A stretch of 64,000 nucleotides of DNA from Gordionus sp. m RMFG-2023 (Eukaryota; Nematomorpha; Gordioida; Chordodea; Parachordodidae), in contig NC_088775.1 in NCBI RefSeq assembly GCF_954871325.1, forward strand, positions 48,709,561 through 48,773,560, given 5' to 3'. The translations under genes were made by a program, and so were the position numbers. Shown piece after piece: positions 10,411-19,659 of the stretch (the stretch's first letter is position 1; each line of letters starts with the position of its first letter). The notes beneath the pieces were generated by a model. The model made no database searches, was not told the origin of the DNA, and saw nothing but the letters and a program-made list of their open reading frames with translations.

Positions 10411-11008
10411 TTAATTCTTGCTTGCTAAACAAGTACACCTGTATTTAAGAAACTCTGTATCATGATATACAGAGTTCCATCTAGTTATTCTCGCTATTGC
10501 ATCTTGTTTAAGGGTGTGGCTTAGTTTGATATTAGCTGTAGATTGTTTGAAATATTGTACTATTTTTTTTACGCCATTTATATTTATGGCTATTTCAGTT
10601 AAACAATTGTCAAAAATATAATGCATAATATTATTTAGTATATGGCATATACATGCAAGCATTTCGTCATCTTTGAATGCACTTATGAGATTTTCTCCGT
10701 TATCACTCACAACACATTTATTTAAGTATTTTCTACTTCTGTATATTCTCCTAAAATTGAATTGATTACACTTTTATTTTGACGTTTTTTTCATCCATTG
10801 CCCTTGTGGCCAAAACAAATGTTTTTAATTTAAAATCCTTAATGATAATATGTCCTATAATGGTTAAAAAACTTAGATTTTTATAGTCATCAGTCCAAAT
10901 ATCAGTGATTATGGACAAGTAATTATTATTGATCATGCTTTTAAATTTAAATTTTATTTCATGGTATATTTTTGGACCTATAGTATTCATGAGAGTTTTC
11001 CGGTTCAC
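10411..11008 (-). pseudogene. hAT transposase core fragments (hAT-2)
   Basis: Two minus-strand frames. The upstream one (11008-10766) has INNNYLSIITDIWTDDYKN, the hAT region where the first catalytic aspartate lies in T-x-D-x-W-T, followed by an LTIIGHII strand. The downstream one (10710-10411) has MSDNGENLISAF and CICHILNNIMHYI, the second conserved block (D-N-G-x-N and C-x-x-H-x-L-N), then IARITRWNSVYH. The frames are separated by a short frame-shifted gap. This is the RNase H-like core of a BED-type hAT transposase, too damaged to work. Confidence 0.8.
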
Positions 11009-11389
11009 AACTTTTATATTTTGTTATCCATATGTAACACCAACATTTATCTCTTGGCCTAGCTTGGAAAATCTTTCACTTGATATAATAAAACAACTTT
11101 AAAAATTATAAATAAATTCGACTATATGCATAAGACAATGCCAAATATCATTTTTATCTTTTCTAATTCATCCTGTACACATAAAAAAACCGCAAATTCT
11201 AAATGAAACATTTGGAGAATTTTAGATTATTCTAACTCTGATGAGGAGCAATACCTACCGATGAAAGTTGTAAGGAACTTTAAAGATTCAGCGTTCAAAG
11301 GCAAATAACAATGAAAATATTTTGAACTTTTAGGAAATTTCAATTCCTTTTTTGGGAAAATTTTCTACTAAAATTTTATTAGCCCTGGC

Positions 11390-11490
11390 AAGTTTGACTT
11401 CCATTGAAAGATTAATTTTCTCTTCCAAAGCTTATTAGAGGAAAGACGAACACAATTGAATAAAAAATATGGATATTCTTTTTTTTTTAA
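11390..11490 (+). pseudogene. hAT C-terminal fragment on the opposite strand (hAT-2)
   Basis: Plus-strand sequence reading SLTSIERLIFSS then, after a frame change, LLEERRTQLNKKYGYS. It is the same motif as the minus-strand fragment at 9650-9780, in opposite orientation. It shows that the element contains two C-terminal ends. Confidence 0.7.
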
Positions 11491-11779
11491 ATAAAATTTT
11501 GATTTATAAATGATATTACTTTGTTTGTTATTAATATGGAATTAAAGAAATAAAAAACTATGATAAAATAATTTCAAAAAGGCATAAAAGTAGCAATAAA
11601 GTTTTGAGAAATTTAGAAAAAAAATAAAAATCGTGAATTTTTCTGGCGGACTTGATAAAAATATTGTCTTATGTGAGCGAGAGGGACGGGTTAAAAAATT
11701 ATTAGCAGCAAGCGTGAAATAGCGTGAATTTTTTTGGCACGGGCGGGTGGTGAATAATAAAATAGGCTGCCGACCTCTA

Positions 11780-12437
11780 CTAGAAATATCTTATTTTATT
11801 AATTGACTTAATAAATTAATTTAATTTTGAAATGAAATGAAATGAAATAGGTGAATTATGAATGATAAGTTTCATTGTATAATCATATTCAAATGCTCTA
11901 TTAATTAAGATCTGATTTCTTTTCTTATATTTACTATAAAAAAGTTATTAAAATTAAATTACTTGATATTAATAAATAATAAAATAATATAAATTAATAA
12001 TTATATTCTATTAATATAATAAGAACGGTATAAATCTTTTAATGTTTTTATATTAGCAAAATCTATCACCCAAGAATACTCACTTTCGGTGGCTAAAATC
12101 AACAAAACAAACAAATATTAAGAGTAAAATAACATTATATTTATTCCAGGAGTTATATCAACTTTTGGAAACTTCTGCCATGAGGCACTTTCTTTCCTGG
12201 AGAAGATTGGAAGAAATTACCTAACTCACTGGCTATCCATATAATACTTCTACCTTCGTCAGAACATAGTTTTAGGAATTTGCCATTCAAATTTTTTATT
12301 CGCAGCTCTCTATAACCCACCGTTTTTATCGTATGTATTTACAGCCTGTTCAGTAGACATGTAGTTTTTATGTGTTATATTTAATATTTGTTAATATAGA
12401 AATAGTTATTATGCTAAATTAATTAATATTCTATATA
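11780..12437. other. AT-rich intergenic DNA with one short coding trace
   Basis: Contains a short aaatgaaatg tandem run near 11830. At about 12150-12240, after an acceptor-like ttattccag, the plus strand reads ISTFGNFCHEALSFLEKIGR, which resembles the tail of non-LTR retrotransposon reverse-transcriptase proteins. This is a weak match and the surroundings are closed by stops. Nothing else seen. Confidence 0.3.
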
Positions 12438-13708
12438 CAGGGTTTCCCATTCAAAAAAGGAAAAGTCTTAATCAAAAAAAGGAAAAGTTTCAATCATAAA
12501 AAGAAAAGGTCCGATCAAAAAGGAAAAGGGTCAATCATAAAGGGAAAAGGTTCAATCAAAAAAGGATAAGGTCCAAACAAAAAAGGAAAATTCCCCAAAA
12601 GAAAGGAAAAAGTTCGATTTTAAACCCCTCCCCCACCCCCAGATAAAGTCATGCCTATCCAGACCAAGAATGAAGACTGTCAAACGATATTAAAATTAAC
12701 TTTTATTTATACCCATATCAAAAAAAAATATTTTTTACCTTCCCTCTCCTTACACCCCCCCCCCCCACCCCCAGATCAACCCATCCAGACCAAGAATGAA
12801 GACTTTCAGTCAAACCTTAAAATTAGCTTTTATTTGATACCCATATCGATATTTTTTGTTGATAAAAATATTTCTGATTCCCCTTCCCCAAGACCTAGAC
12901 CCGCCCATTATGGGAGAGAGATTACCTCCAGTTGAATAGATCTTTTGATTAGCTATCGATTGATACCCTATATTAGATATATCTTATTTCATATGGCCAA
13001 AAAAACAACATTGAAAATTAATGAATAGCAAAAAAATTAAAAAACGAAACGCGCGGAAAACGCTTTTAAAATAAAATTCTTCTATATCATGGTTCAAACG
13101 CGATAATGCCGTATAGTTCTTTATCCTTTAAAAAATTGTAATTTTAAAGGGATCCCTTTAAATCCCGTGAAGATCCCGGATAGTTATGATCCCTTTATAA
13201 ATTACGACATATGTATGATGAAAAAAAAACGTAAAGAATTGTTAAAAAATGGACTTAAATATATAAATTATTTTTAAAAATACAAAAGAATTATCAAAAA
13301 TGAGAAGAAGAAAAATTGAGAAAAAATATAGTAAGAAAAATAAATTGAGAAAAGAAACAAATAAAGTAAAGATATCGCAAATAGTTAGAAATAAAATAAG
13401 AAGGAATGACAAAAATAAATAAAAATTTAAGAAAAATTGAAAAATTTTTTTAAAATTTTCCTTTTTTGAATGGGAATTTTCCTTTTTTGATTGACACTTT
13501 TCCTTTCCTTTTGGGAATTTTCCTTTTTCGATTGACACTTTTCCTTTTGTGATTGGACCTTTTCCTTTTTTGCTTGACACTTTTCCTTTTTTGATTGAAC
13601 CTTTTCCTTTTTTGATCGAACTTTTTCCTTTCTTTTTGGGAATTTTCCTTTTTTGATTGAACATTTTACTTTTTTGATGACTTTTCCTTTTTTGAATGGG
13701 AAACCCTG
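12438..13708. mobile_element. Mariner-like non-autonomous element with subterminal arrays
   Basis: Perfect terminal inverted repeats of about 30 bases starting CAGGGTTTCCCATTCAAAA, flanked on both sides by TA (12436-12437 and 13709-13710), as for Tc1/mariner insertions; many mariner ends begin CAGGGT. Inside each end is an array of about ten imperfect 18-22 bp units of the form caatcaaaaaaggaaaaggt (left, 12440-12620) and its complement (right, 13450-13690). The centre holds two minisatellite units (12640-12920) and AT-rich filler. No transposase. A lysine-rich minus-strand open frame at 13242-13664 is only a translation of the array. Confidence 0.8.
12640..12930. repeat. Captured minisatellite units
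   Basis: Two units with ccagaccaagaatgaagact, then tttatttgatacccatatcgat, then gttgataaaaatatttctga and aagacctagacccgccc. They belong to the family of the array at 5640-6295. Two C-rich runs (ccccacccccagat) start the units. Confidence 0.75.
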
Positions 13709-13820
13709 TAAAAATTTTATATTTTCAAAATAATGATAATTAGAGAATATAATTTAATAATTTTTATCTTGAAAGTTGAATTTTTTGTTTTTTAATATTA
13801 TATATCTTTTTAATCACTTA

Positions 13821-14065
13821 GGCCGTGCCCTAGGTTGACTTATACTAAATAGCAGAGCAAAAAAAATATCTTAAAAAGGAAAAAACCAAAAAAAAACGAA
13901 TAAAAAAGCATAACCAAAAAAGCAAAAAACGAGAATAAAATACGAAAAGTAACAATGCCGCCAAATACTTAAAACAAACCAAAATAGGGAGGCCTAGTCA
14001 AAAGCTTTTTAGCCTATGCTAAAAAGTAATTAAGTATCAAGATTAAGTCGACCTAAGACACGGCC
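13821..14065. mobile_element. Harbinger-like MITE with TTA target duplication
   Basis: 245-bp element with inverted ends GGCCGTGCCCTAGGTTGACTTA / GGCCGTGTCTTAGGTCGACTTA, flanked by TTA at 13818-13820 and 14066-14068. Three-base TTA/TAA duplications are typical of PIF/Harbinger elements. There is no coding capacity; the interior is rich in aaaaa and ccaaaa words. It lies just downstream of the MYRF-like exons. Confidence 0.8.
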
Positions 14066-14329
14066 TTAGTACTTTTTTCGGGTAATGATGTATAGCGTAG
14101 AAAATTATTCTTTTGAATGGAATTACATATTATAAGAATTAAACTATTAGTTATTAGATTAAATAGAATACCATTAATAATTTGTGTTACTTTATTGTTT
14201 ATCCTGTAATTTTATTAGAAATAATTTATACATGCATTTGCACTTCACTTAGGCATTTGCAGTTTAGTCAAACTGCTTAATTATTATCTTTAGATAGATT
14301 TTCAATTCAAAATTATTTATAAAAATAAC

Positions 14330-15435
14330 CGTTATTTTGAGAATATATTACATCCATTGTATCTTCTGAAACTTTTTTGCGTTTTTTATTGATATTATGT
14401 TCTCCGCAGGGTACTAGTTCATTGCTTAATTTGAAAAGTTATATAGCTACAGAATGTAAATCTCACTTTAAATTTGCTGTTTTAAATTTTGGTACTTGAG
14501 ATTTTGAATAATTTTTAATAAAGCTTTCATCTAAAATACCATCATTACCTTTCTCTTTAGCCGGTGCTTCAAGTAAGAGCTGCGACATTTTGTTAAGACT
14601 TGGATACAACCCAGAAGATTTGTTTATCTGCATATATTCGTTAGAAAGAATGCTGGGAATGTCATAAATATTTTTTATCACTTCATTATTAGTGGAAATT
14701 TCGATGTTATTTTTATTACGGTACGTCACCGGAACGAGCGTATTAACTTTATCTTTAATTAGACATTCTCTGGGGTTTAGATCAAACCGACTGTTAAATG
14801 CGTCTGCATTCGCCAAATTTCTAGTATTCGTATTATTAAAACAATCATTGTTTGAGTTCACTAAGTTAACATCATCATTTGGACTTCTTCCCTGTAGACT
14901 ATATATCATACAATTGAAGAAAACATATTTATCTATTTATCATAAAATGTGTATATTACTATATCTTAATATTAAATCTATATAATTGGATTGATGAATA
15001 AATTTGTTATTTAATCCAATTTCTTAGTTTTAAAATAAAACTATACAATAAATTTTATACCTGCTAGGATAGTTCAGAATTAATTTTCCATTGTCTATAT
15101 TTTGAGAATATTTAATGTTGTTTTGCATATTAGAGTTTGAATTTGTATATTTAGTAGATGCCCAATTCTGAATTTCATTATAATTTAAATCAATTAATTG
15201 CACATCTTTAAAAATATTGACAGGATCTTGAAATTGTAATAAATGGCAATCTCTATTGGGAATCGATTGAAGTTGGTTTATGTTATTGTTGACTTGACAT
15301 GCACCATCTAAAAAAAATTTAATTCTATTTCATATCATTTTTAGGTTTACCTTGTGGGGGTGAATAAGGTTCTGAACCAGAATCGGGAGGACTATCCGGC
15401 AAGTTAGATCTAATCAATTTTTGAAAATAATTATA
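14330..15435 (-). CDS. MYRF-like transcription factor, four N-terminal exons
   Basis: Minus-strand exons 15351-15435, 15061-15307, 14467-14898 and 14330-14424. All are joined by GT-AG introns (43, 162 and 42 bases) that keep one frame: donors gtaaac, gtataa, gtgaga; acceptors tttag, tatag, ttaag. The first exon encodes LPDSPPDSGSEPYSPPQ, which I recognise as the conserved N-terminal motif of metazoan myelin regulatory factor. The third contains LLLEAPAKEKGND and the fourth NKKRKKVSED, matching in order the LLQ...KKRK nuclear-localisation region. The rest is Asn-rich and probably disordered. MYRF is a membrane-tethered transcription factor with an Ndt80-type DNA-binding domain; that domain and the membrane segment are not found downstream here. 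The last exon may end at a weak donor (14329) or read to a stop at 14313. The start codon lies upstream. The gene could be real with long introns, or a broken copy. Confidence 0.6.
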
Positions 15436-16053
15436 CTAAAATTAATAAGAAAATAAAGTAAAATCTGTAAATTAGAAAATAATTTTAAATTTGCACCATT
15501 TTTGAAATTATCATGGCATTTTTGATAAAATTTGTTAAATATTATTTGGATACATTTATATAATTTCTTTATTAACTTAAGTTGGGCCACTATCAAATTG
15601 CAAAATTATGTAGGACGAATGTAAAAAAAATAAGGTTAAAATGTATAGAATGACAGATGAAACTCCCCTTGAAAATTTTAATTTAGACTCTTTGTTTTAA
15701 GTGATAAATCTCAAAGAGATCTCCTGTAAAATGAAAAGGGCATCAAGCCATTTATGGCCATTTTTGTAAATTTGAGGAGCCCTTAAGTGAAGAGCAACTG
15801 CATCCGAGGACGAGGTCAAATGTTTAATTTATTTGTGATAAAGTAGAACAGAATAACTTTTGGGAAAGAAAAGAGAAAGATGACATGCTAAGGGAGGTCC
15901 ACTCTGTCCACGAATTGATGGTAAATTTTAATAAATCAGGAAATTCAATTAATTCCGATATTTTGGCAGAATAATATAATTGATAAGAGATTTAAATAAA
16001 ATGTATAGATTAAAAGTGGCGAACTTTGCTAAAAAATTAATTGAACTAGCATT
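15436..16053. other. No gene recognised
   Basis: Upstream side of the MYRF-like exons, possibly intron. 15640-15950 is somewhat less AT-rich, with short open stretches but no recognisable protein. The 60-codon minus-strand frame at 15414-15596 overlaps the first exon and its acceptor and is not supported. Confidence 0.35.
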
Positions 16054-16200
16054 TTAATATTGAGTTGCGGCACCTTTTGCTTTATTTATAGTTGCTATTC
16101 TTTGAGATAAATAGTTTATTAATATAATTCCTAATTATATCTTTGTTTAGCCTTGAGGTGGTAATATTTAAGTTGTTTTCTCTTATCATTGTAAGTGAGT
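16054..16200 (-). pseudogene. Tc1/mariner transposase C-terminal remnant
   Basis: Minus strand reads SQRIATINKAKGAATQY followed by a stop (16054-16056). This corresponds to the R-x-x-A-x-I-x-A-K-G-x-x-T-x-Y ending shared by Tc1-like transposases. Upstream sequence in a neighbouring frame (NKDIIRNYINKLFIS) fits the preceding helix. No catalytic region is visible, so this is a short fossil. Confidence 0.5.
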
Positions 16201-17150
16201 TCAAAAAAAAATTCAAGATATGATCTTGCATTTCGCATTCATATTTTTATCTTTAAGTTCTTCTTTGAAGAATATGACTCATGACATGTTCTGATAAAAT
16301 AAAATGAGGTTGGATAAAAGGGATTAATTAGCTGGCTAAACAGTCGGCTCTTAAGTTATAAGTCGAACCAGGGCAAATAGATTAATCTATTATTGCATAA
16401 ATTCATTAATGTTTTTTTTAACTCATTTTTAGAGAATAATATAAATTTGTTGATAAAATAATAGCATTAAATTAAATTTCTAATATAAGAGTAGACGATA
16501 TTTATTTATAATTTTAAAAAAATTACGTTTTTTTTGGCACATCGTTTGAGCAATATGAGAATCTGGTATTTTGGCCCGGCTCCTAATTCTTTTTATTCGG
16601 CCGGGTCCGCAATTTATATTTTGTATAGGTTGTTTCGTATATTTTTTTATGAATAAAAACTAAATAAATTTCCCTAATTATCGCTTCAAAAAACATCTTC
16701 AAAACCTCGGCCAGCTCCGACCCGTAGAAAAAACTTTGCACAATTTGTCCGGTCTGGTCTGAAAATATTTTTGCCCCCGGTGGGTTTTCGGACTTAAAAT
16801 CTTAATCGGGCCGTTTTCAAAAATCGACCTACTACACTAACACTAGTCTGTGCTTACCTTCAATGTACACATCGATACACAGTATGGAAAAATAATTTAG
16901 TGAAATTTTTGAGAAAATATAGAAAATTGTATGCATACATTGTTAAACTGAAAAATTAATGAGGATTTTAAATATATGTGTAATTTTCAATATTTTTCAA
17001 GAATCATACAAAAAAATATTTAATTTTCTGCAAATTTGATGAAGATTCTGAATATATAAAGATATTTGCATAGTAAAAAGATAATCAACGTCCTAAAATT
17101 TATCACATTTTTTTCAATATAGAATATAATTTTTAAAATAGATAAGATTA
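16201..17150. other. AT-rich DNA with a GC-ended repeat
   Basis: No gene. 16560-16830 has ggcccggctcc, cggccgggtccg, ggccagctccgacccg and cggtctggtctg words separated by AT-rich sequence, another decayed hAT-type non-autonomous repeat. The rest is simple AT-rich sequence. Confidence 0.45.
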
Positions 17151-17220
17151 CTTTTATTTAGGGTGATCGGTCAATTGACTGAAGGAGTATTTGACCTGAT
17201 CAAATACGGTCAAATACTCT
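17151..17220 (-). mobile_element. Right end of hAT-Y, separated from its body by an inversion
   Basis: 17151-17158 (cttttatt) is the complement of the target duplication AATAAAAG, and 17159-17220 is the transposon end starting TAGGGTGATCGGTCAATTGAC. On the minus strand its gtcaaatactcc...ctgatcaaat words match the right end of the second hAT-Y copy at about 46.77-46.83 kb. The body of this copy is at 24430-25134 with the matching duplication at 24422-24429. Confidence 0.85.
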
Positions 17221-17509
17221 AAAATATTATTGTGAATAATATTGATTTAATTAACTAATATATATTTAAAGCATTTTTATAAATATAATTAGTTTGCAAT
17301 TTATTTAAAAATATATTCAATATTTGAACCATCAAGGCTTCTATTTAATTATAATTTTATAATAAAATATAATATCATATTAAAATATTGGAATTTCATT
17401 TTAAAATATAAAAATAAAATAATTTTTTTCATTAATAATTTAATTGGATCTCTATATATAAATAATTATATAATTTTGCTAAAACATGGGTTGAGAAAAT
17501 TACTATTGA
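17221..17509. other. AT-rich filler between inversion break and protease
   Basis: Very AT-rich, no coding sense. In the restored order it lies between the protease and the pol part of Gypsy-L, where sister elements have only about 40 bases. It is either inserted DNA or part of the rearrangement scar. Confidence 0.5.
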
Positions 17510-17940
17510 GTTTTACCCAAAACCTCAATTTCAGAACCATCGAACTGTTTTAAACACATATTTTCCTTAATAATCACGCCATTAGGCTAATATTTATAAA
17601 AATTTTCACAAGACATTATCGAAATGCTCGCACCAGTGTCAAATAGCATATCAATATACCTGCAGTCAATTTTCAAGTTAACCCTAGGACATTGACCCAG
17701 TCTATTTATTCCATCAGTCCTTAAAATTTCACAAGTTTTAAGGGGCTGATCGCTATATATTCCCTCTGAAATATGCATTTCATTAGAATTTAAATTTCCT
17801 CCTAAATTCAACTCGGAATTTCGAGGCTTTTTACTAATATTACTATATTTTTTAATAATATCCCGAGGATATTTTTCCCATTTAAAATTATCAACATTTT
17901 TTCTATTTGTATATTTCACAATGCTCCCAGGAATTACCAT
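17510..17940 (-). pseudogene. Retropepsin protease of Gypsy-L
   Basis: Minus-strand frame ending with CRYIDMLFDTGASISIMSCENF. D-T-G-A-S is the intact catalytic triplet of an aspartic protease, with the hydrophobic strand before it. After a stop at about 17588 the same frame continues NGVIIKENMCLKQFDGSEIEV, aligning with QFDGLEMEM in Gypsy-1. The protease would process the Gag and Pol polyproteins inside the particle. The sequence before the active site is Asn/Lys-rich and weakly conserved. The C-terminal flap is missing. Confidence 0.75.
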
Positions 17941-18119
17941 TTAAAAGCATTATTTTTCATTATATTCACATTAAAACTATAATCAACCGTTTTAACTTTA
18001 TCTTCATGATAACAAACATTTTCATTAAAACCATTAAAATTATGAGAATCCCATCTCTTCTTATTATTATAATATACTTTCCTAAAATTTTTATTTCCCT
18101 GTATTTTAACTGCTATATG
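17941..18119 (-). other. Gag-protease spacer of Gypsy-L
   Basis: Between the second zinc knuckle and the protease frame. AT-rich, with several minus-strand stops and no motif. It probably represents decayed coding sequence of the same polyprotein. Confidence 0.4.
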
Positions 18120-18820
18120 ATTACATTTGCTATCATATAGTCAGTGTAAAGCACAATTTATAGCTATATGACCCGTCTCTTTACATTTAAAACATCACGA
18201 GACCCATCCAAATCCGATTTCAACGAATCAACTTTATTTACATCTAGGCCTGAAATCTTCCTTACGTTGGAATTTTCTCCACTAGATTTTTGCAATGGAA
18301 AACCCATTCTAAAATTCTGTTCCTTTACAATACAGGTTTTAGAATAATGACCCTTGTAACCGCATCGATTACAAATCATGTCAGTAATAATTTTTGGAAA
18401 ACTCTTTCCATTCGAAATAATTCTATCACCGAATTGTTTCGTATCCCCTTGATTACTCATACTAATCAACCTAGATACATCACTATAAATATCTTTAATA
18501 GATTCTTTTATATCTTTTAATTCCTGTAGGATAACCACTGATCTCCCCACAAATTTCAAACGATCATCATTAATATCTTTCATCGTTTCACTCATTCCTG
18601 GTTTGCCGTTCTTGATTTCATTTAAAATTCCATTTAAACTACTTTCTAAGTCCGAAATTCTCTTAAAACAATTAACAGACACCAGAGTGTCCCTTTTCCA
18701 ATTACCATATACCTTGGTCGCAACCAAAGTACATTTTCCACATAAAAATTTCAAAAGTATATATATTAAATATAGAATTATTATTAATCCTAATATAACT
18801 AAGTGATGACCTATATCCAA
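18120..18820 (-). pseudogene. Gag of Gypsy-L with CCHC knuckles and hydrophobic N-terminus
   Basis: Open from a TTG at 18818-18820 (stop in frame just upstream, no ATG), so the true start is lost or spliced. Residues about 5-30 form a strongly hydrophobic helix (LVILGLIIILYLIYILLKFL). Then comes a helical, charged middle (about 50-125) and a zinc knuckle CNRCGYKGHYSKTC at about residue 150. A second knuckle, CFKCKETGHIAINC, is read in another frame just after the end (18120-18180), so a frameshift separates it. Gag binds element RNA and builds the particle. A membrane-spanning N-terminus is unusual for a Ty3/Gypsy Gag. The protease follows about 180 bases downstream. Confidence 0.7.
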
Positions 18821-19167
18821 TTCACTAAGGTTCTAATACAAGATTTTATAACCCATATCCTTAAAGATGGCAATTTTATTAATAAAAGTAGGCTCAGAAT
18901 ACTTATCAAAATACACAACCATCGCATATTACGAAATTTTACTCTAAAATTACGTTATTACAAAAAGTTATATTATATTATAAAGCCTGGGTGTTAATCG
19001 AACTAATCTAAAATAAATATTTTTCAAACTATTTTGTTAATTAAAATTCAAAAAAAAAAATTAAACAACAAAAACGTTATTATTGCGTTGTGTCCTAAGG
19101 TAACATATAATATGTAAAATAAAAAGGAGTTTTTTTTTACCTTATAATAATGAATACCCTTGAATTT
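18821..19167 (-). other. 5' leader of Gypsy-L
   Basis: Between the primer binding site and gag, on the minus strand. AT-rich, with short frames and no motif. A splice or alternative start for gag could lie here but I see no clear signal. Confidence 0.4.
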
Positions 19168-19195
19168 CCAGGTTCGAATCCTGGGAATACGGTCA
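19168..19195 (-). promoter_or_regulatory. Primer binding site of Gypsy-L with a complete tRNA T-arm
   Basis: Four bases inside the 5' LTR end, the plus strand reads CCAGGTTCGAATCCTGG, a perfect tRNA T-arm (stem CCAGG/CCTGG, loop TTCGAAT), then GAATACGGTCA like an acceptor strand and 3' end. On the element's own strand this is the complement of a tRNA 3' end, as expected for a retroelement primer site. The match covers about 28 bases; usual primer sites are about 18. Confidence 0.65.
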
Positions 19196-19199
19196 ACAC

Positions 19200-19560
19200 T
19201 TTTTAAGTATTAACACAAAAAAAATAATCTTTTGATTCCTGAATATATTCTCCGAATTTTACACTCTTTAAAAACTTTATTTCGTACTCATAAAAACAAA
19301 AAAAATATTTTCAATCAAAAAATATATATCGAAAAAATAAATTCATAATAATTATATTTTTTCTTTTTAAATTTAAAAAATTTTTCAATGATTTAATTTT
19401 ACAAAAAATATATATTTTCAAAAAAATATATTATTATAATAATTATTATTTTTTTACATTAAATAATAATAATTTTTTCTCCAATCAGATGTCTACAATC
19501 CATCTGATTGACGTCTAATGAGAATATATATATATATATTTTTTTTAACATACTAAGATA
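19200..19560 (-). repeat. 5' LTR of Gypsy-L (inverted part)
   Basis: 361 bp. On the minus strand it begins TATCTTAGTATGTT and ends AATACTTAAAAA. It matches the 3' LTR at 29281-29820 in opposite orientation almost base for base, apart from the MITE inserted in the latter. The outer side is the target duplication TTACC (19561-19565), the inner side the primer binding site. Confidence 0.85.
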
Positions 19561-19659
19561 TTACCTACTTGGGTTTGGAATTAAAAGAGGCTATAAAGCT
19601 TCCTCCCATGCTAATCATATTTTGAAAACCCATTCAACACATTTCATAGGAACTATTTG

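Larger units (their letters stand above)
9399..11779 (-). mobile_element. hAT-2, a chimeric or inverted hAT
   Basis: Ends read TAAAGGTGGGCGCGGG (left) and, from the right end inward, TAGAGGTCGGCAGCC, imperfect terminal inverted repeats followed by subterminal cgggcccgcc/ttcacg words. No convincing 8-bp target duplication (ctttcaac versus ctagaaat). Most coding traces are on the minus strand, but hAT C-terminal motifs occur at both ends facing outward: minus strand at about 9650-9780 and plus strand at about 11390-11480. The element therefore appears to combine two copies of the same family head to head. Confidence 0.7.

Noticed and set aside
13242-13664. 140-codon lysine-rich minus-strand frame
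   Set aside because: It is a translation of the subterminal ttttccttttttgattg array of the mariner-like element, plus AT-rich sequence.
15414-15596. 60-codon minus-strand frame overlapping the first MYRF-like exon
   Set aside because: The splice-consistent exon uses a different frame, and this frame crosses the acceptor site.
19168-19195. tRNA gene
   Set aside because: Only the T-arm and part of an acceptor strand are present; no D-arm or anticodon arm. Its position next to an LTR fits a primer binding site.
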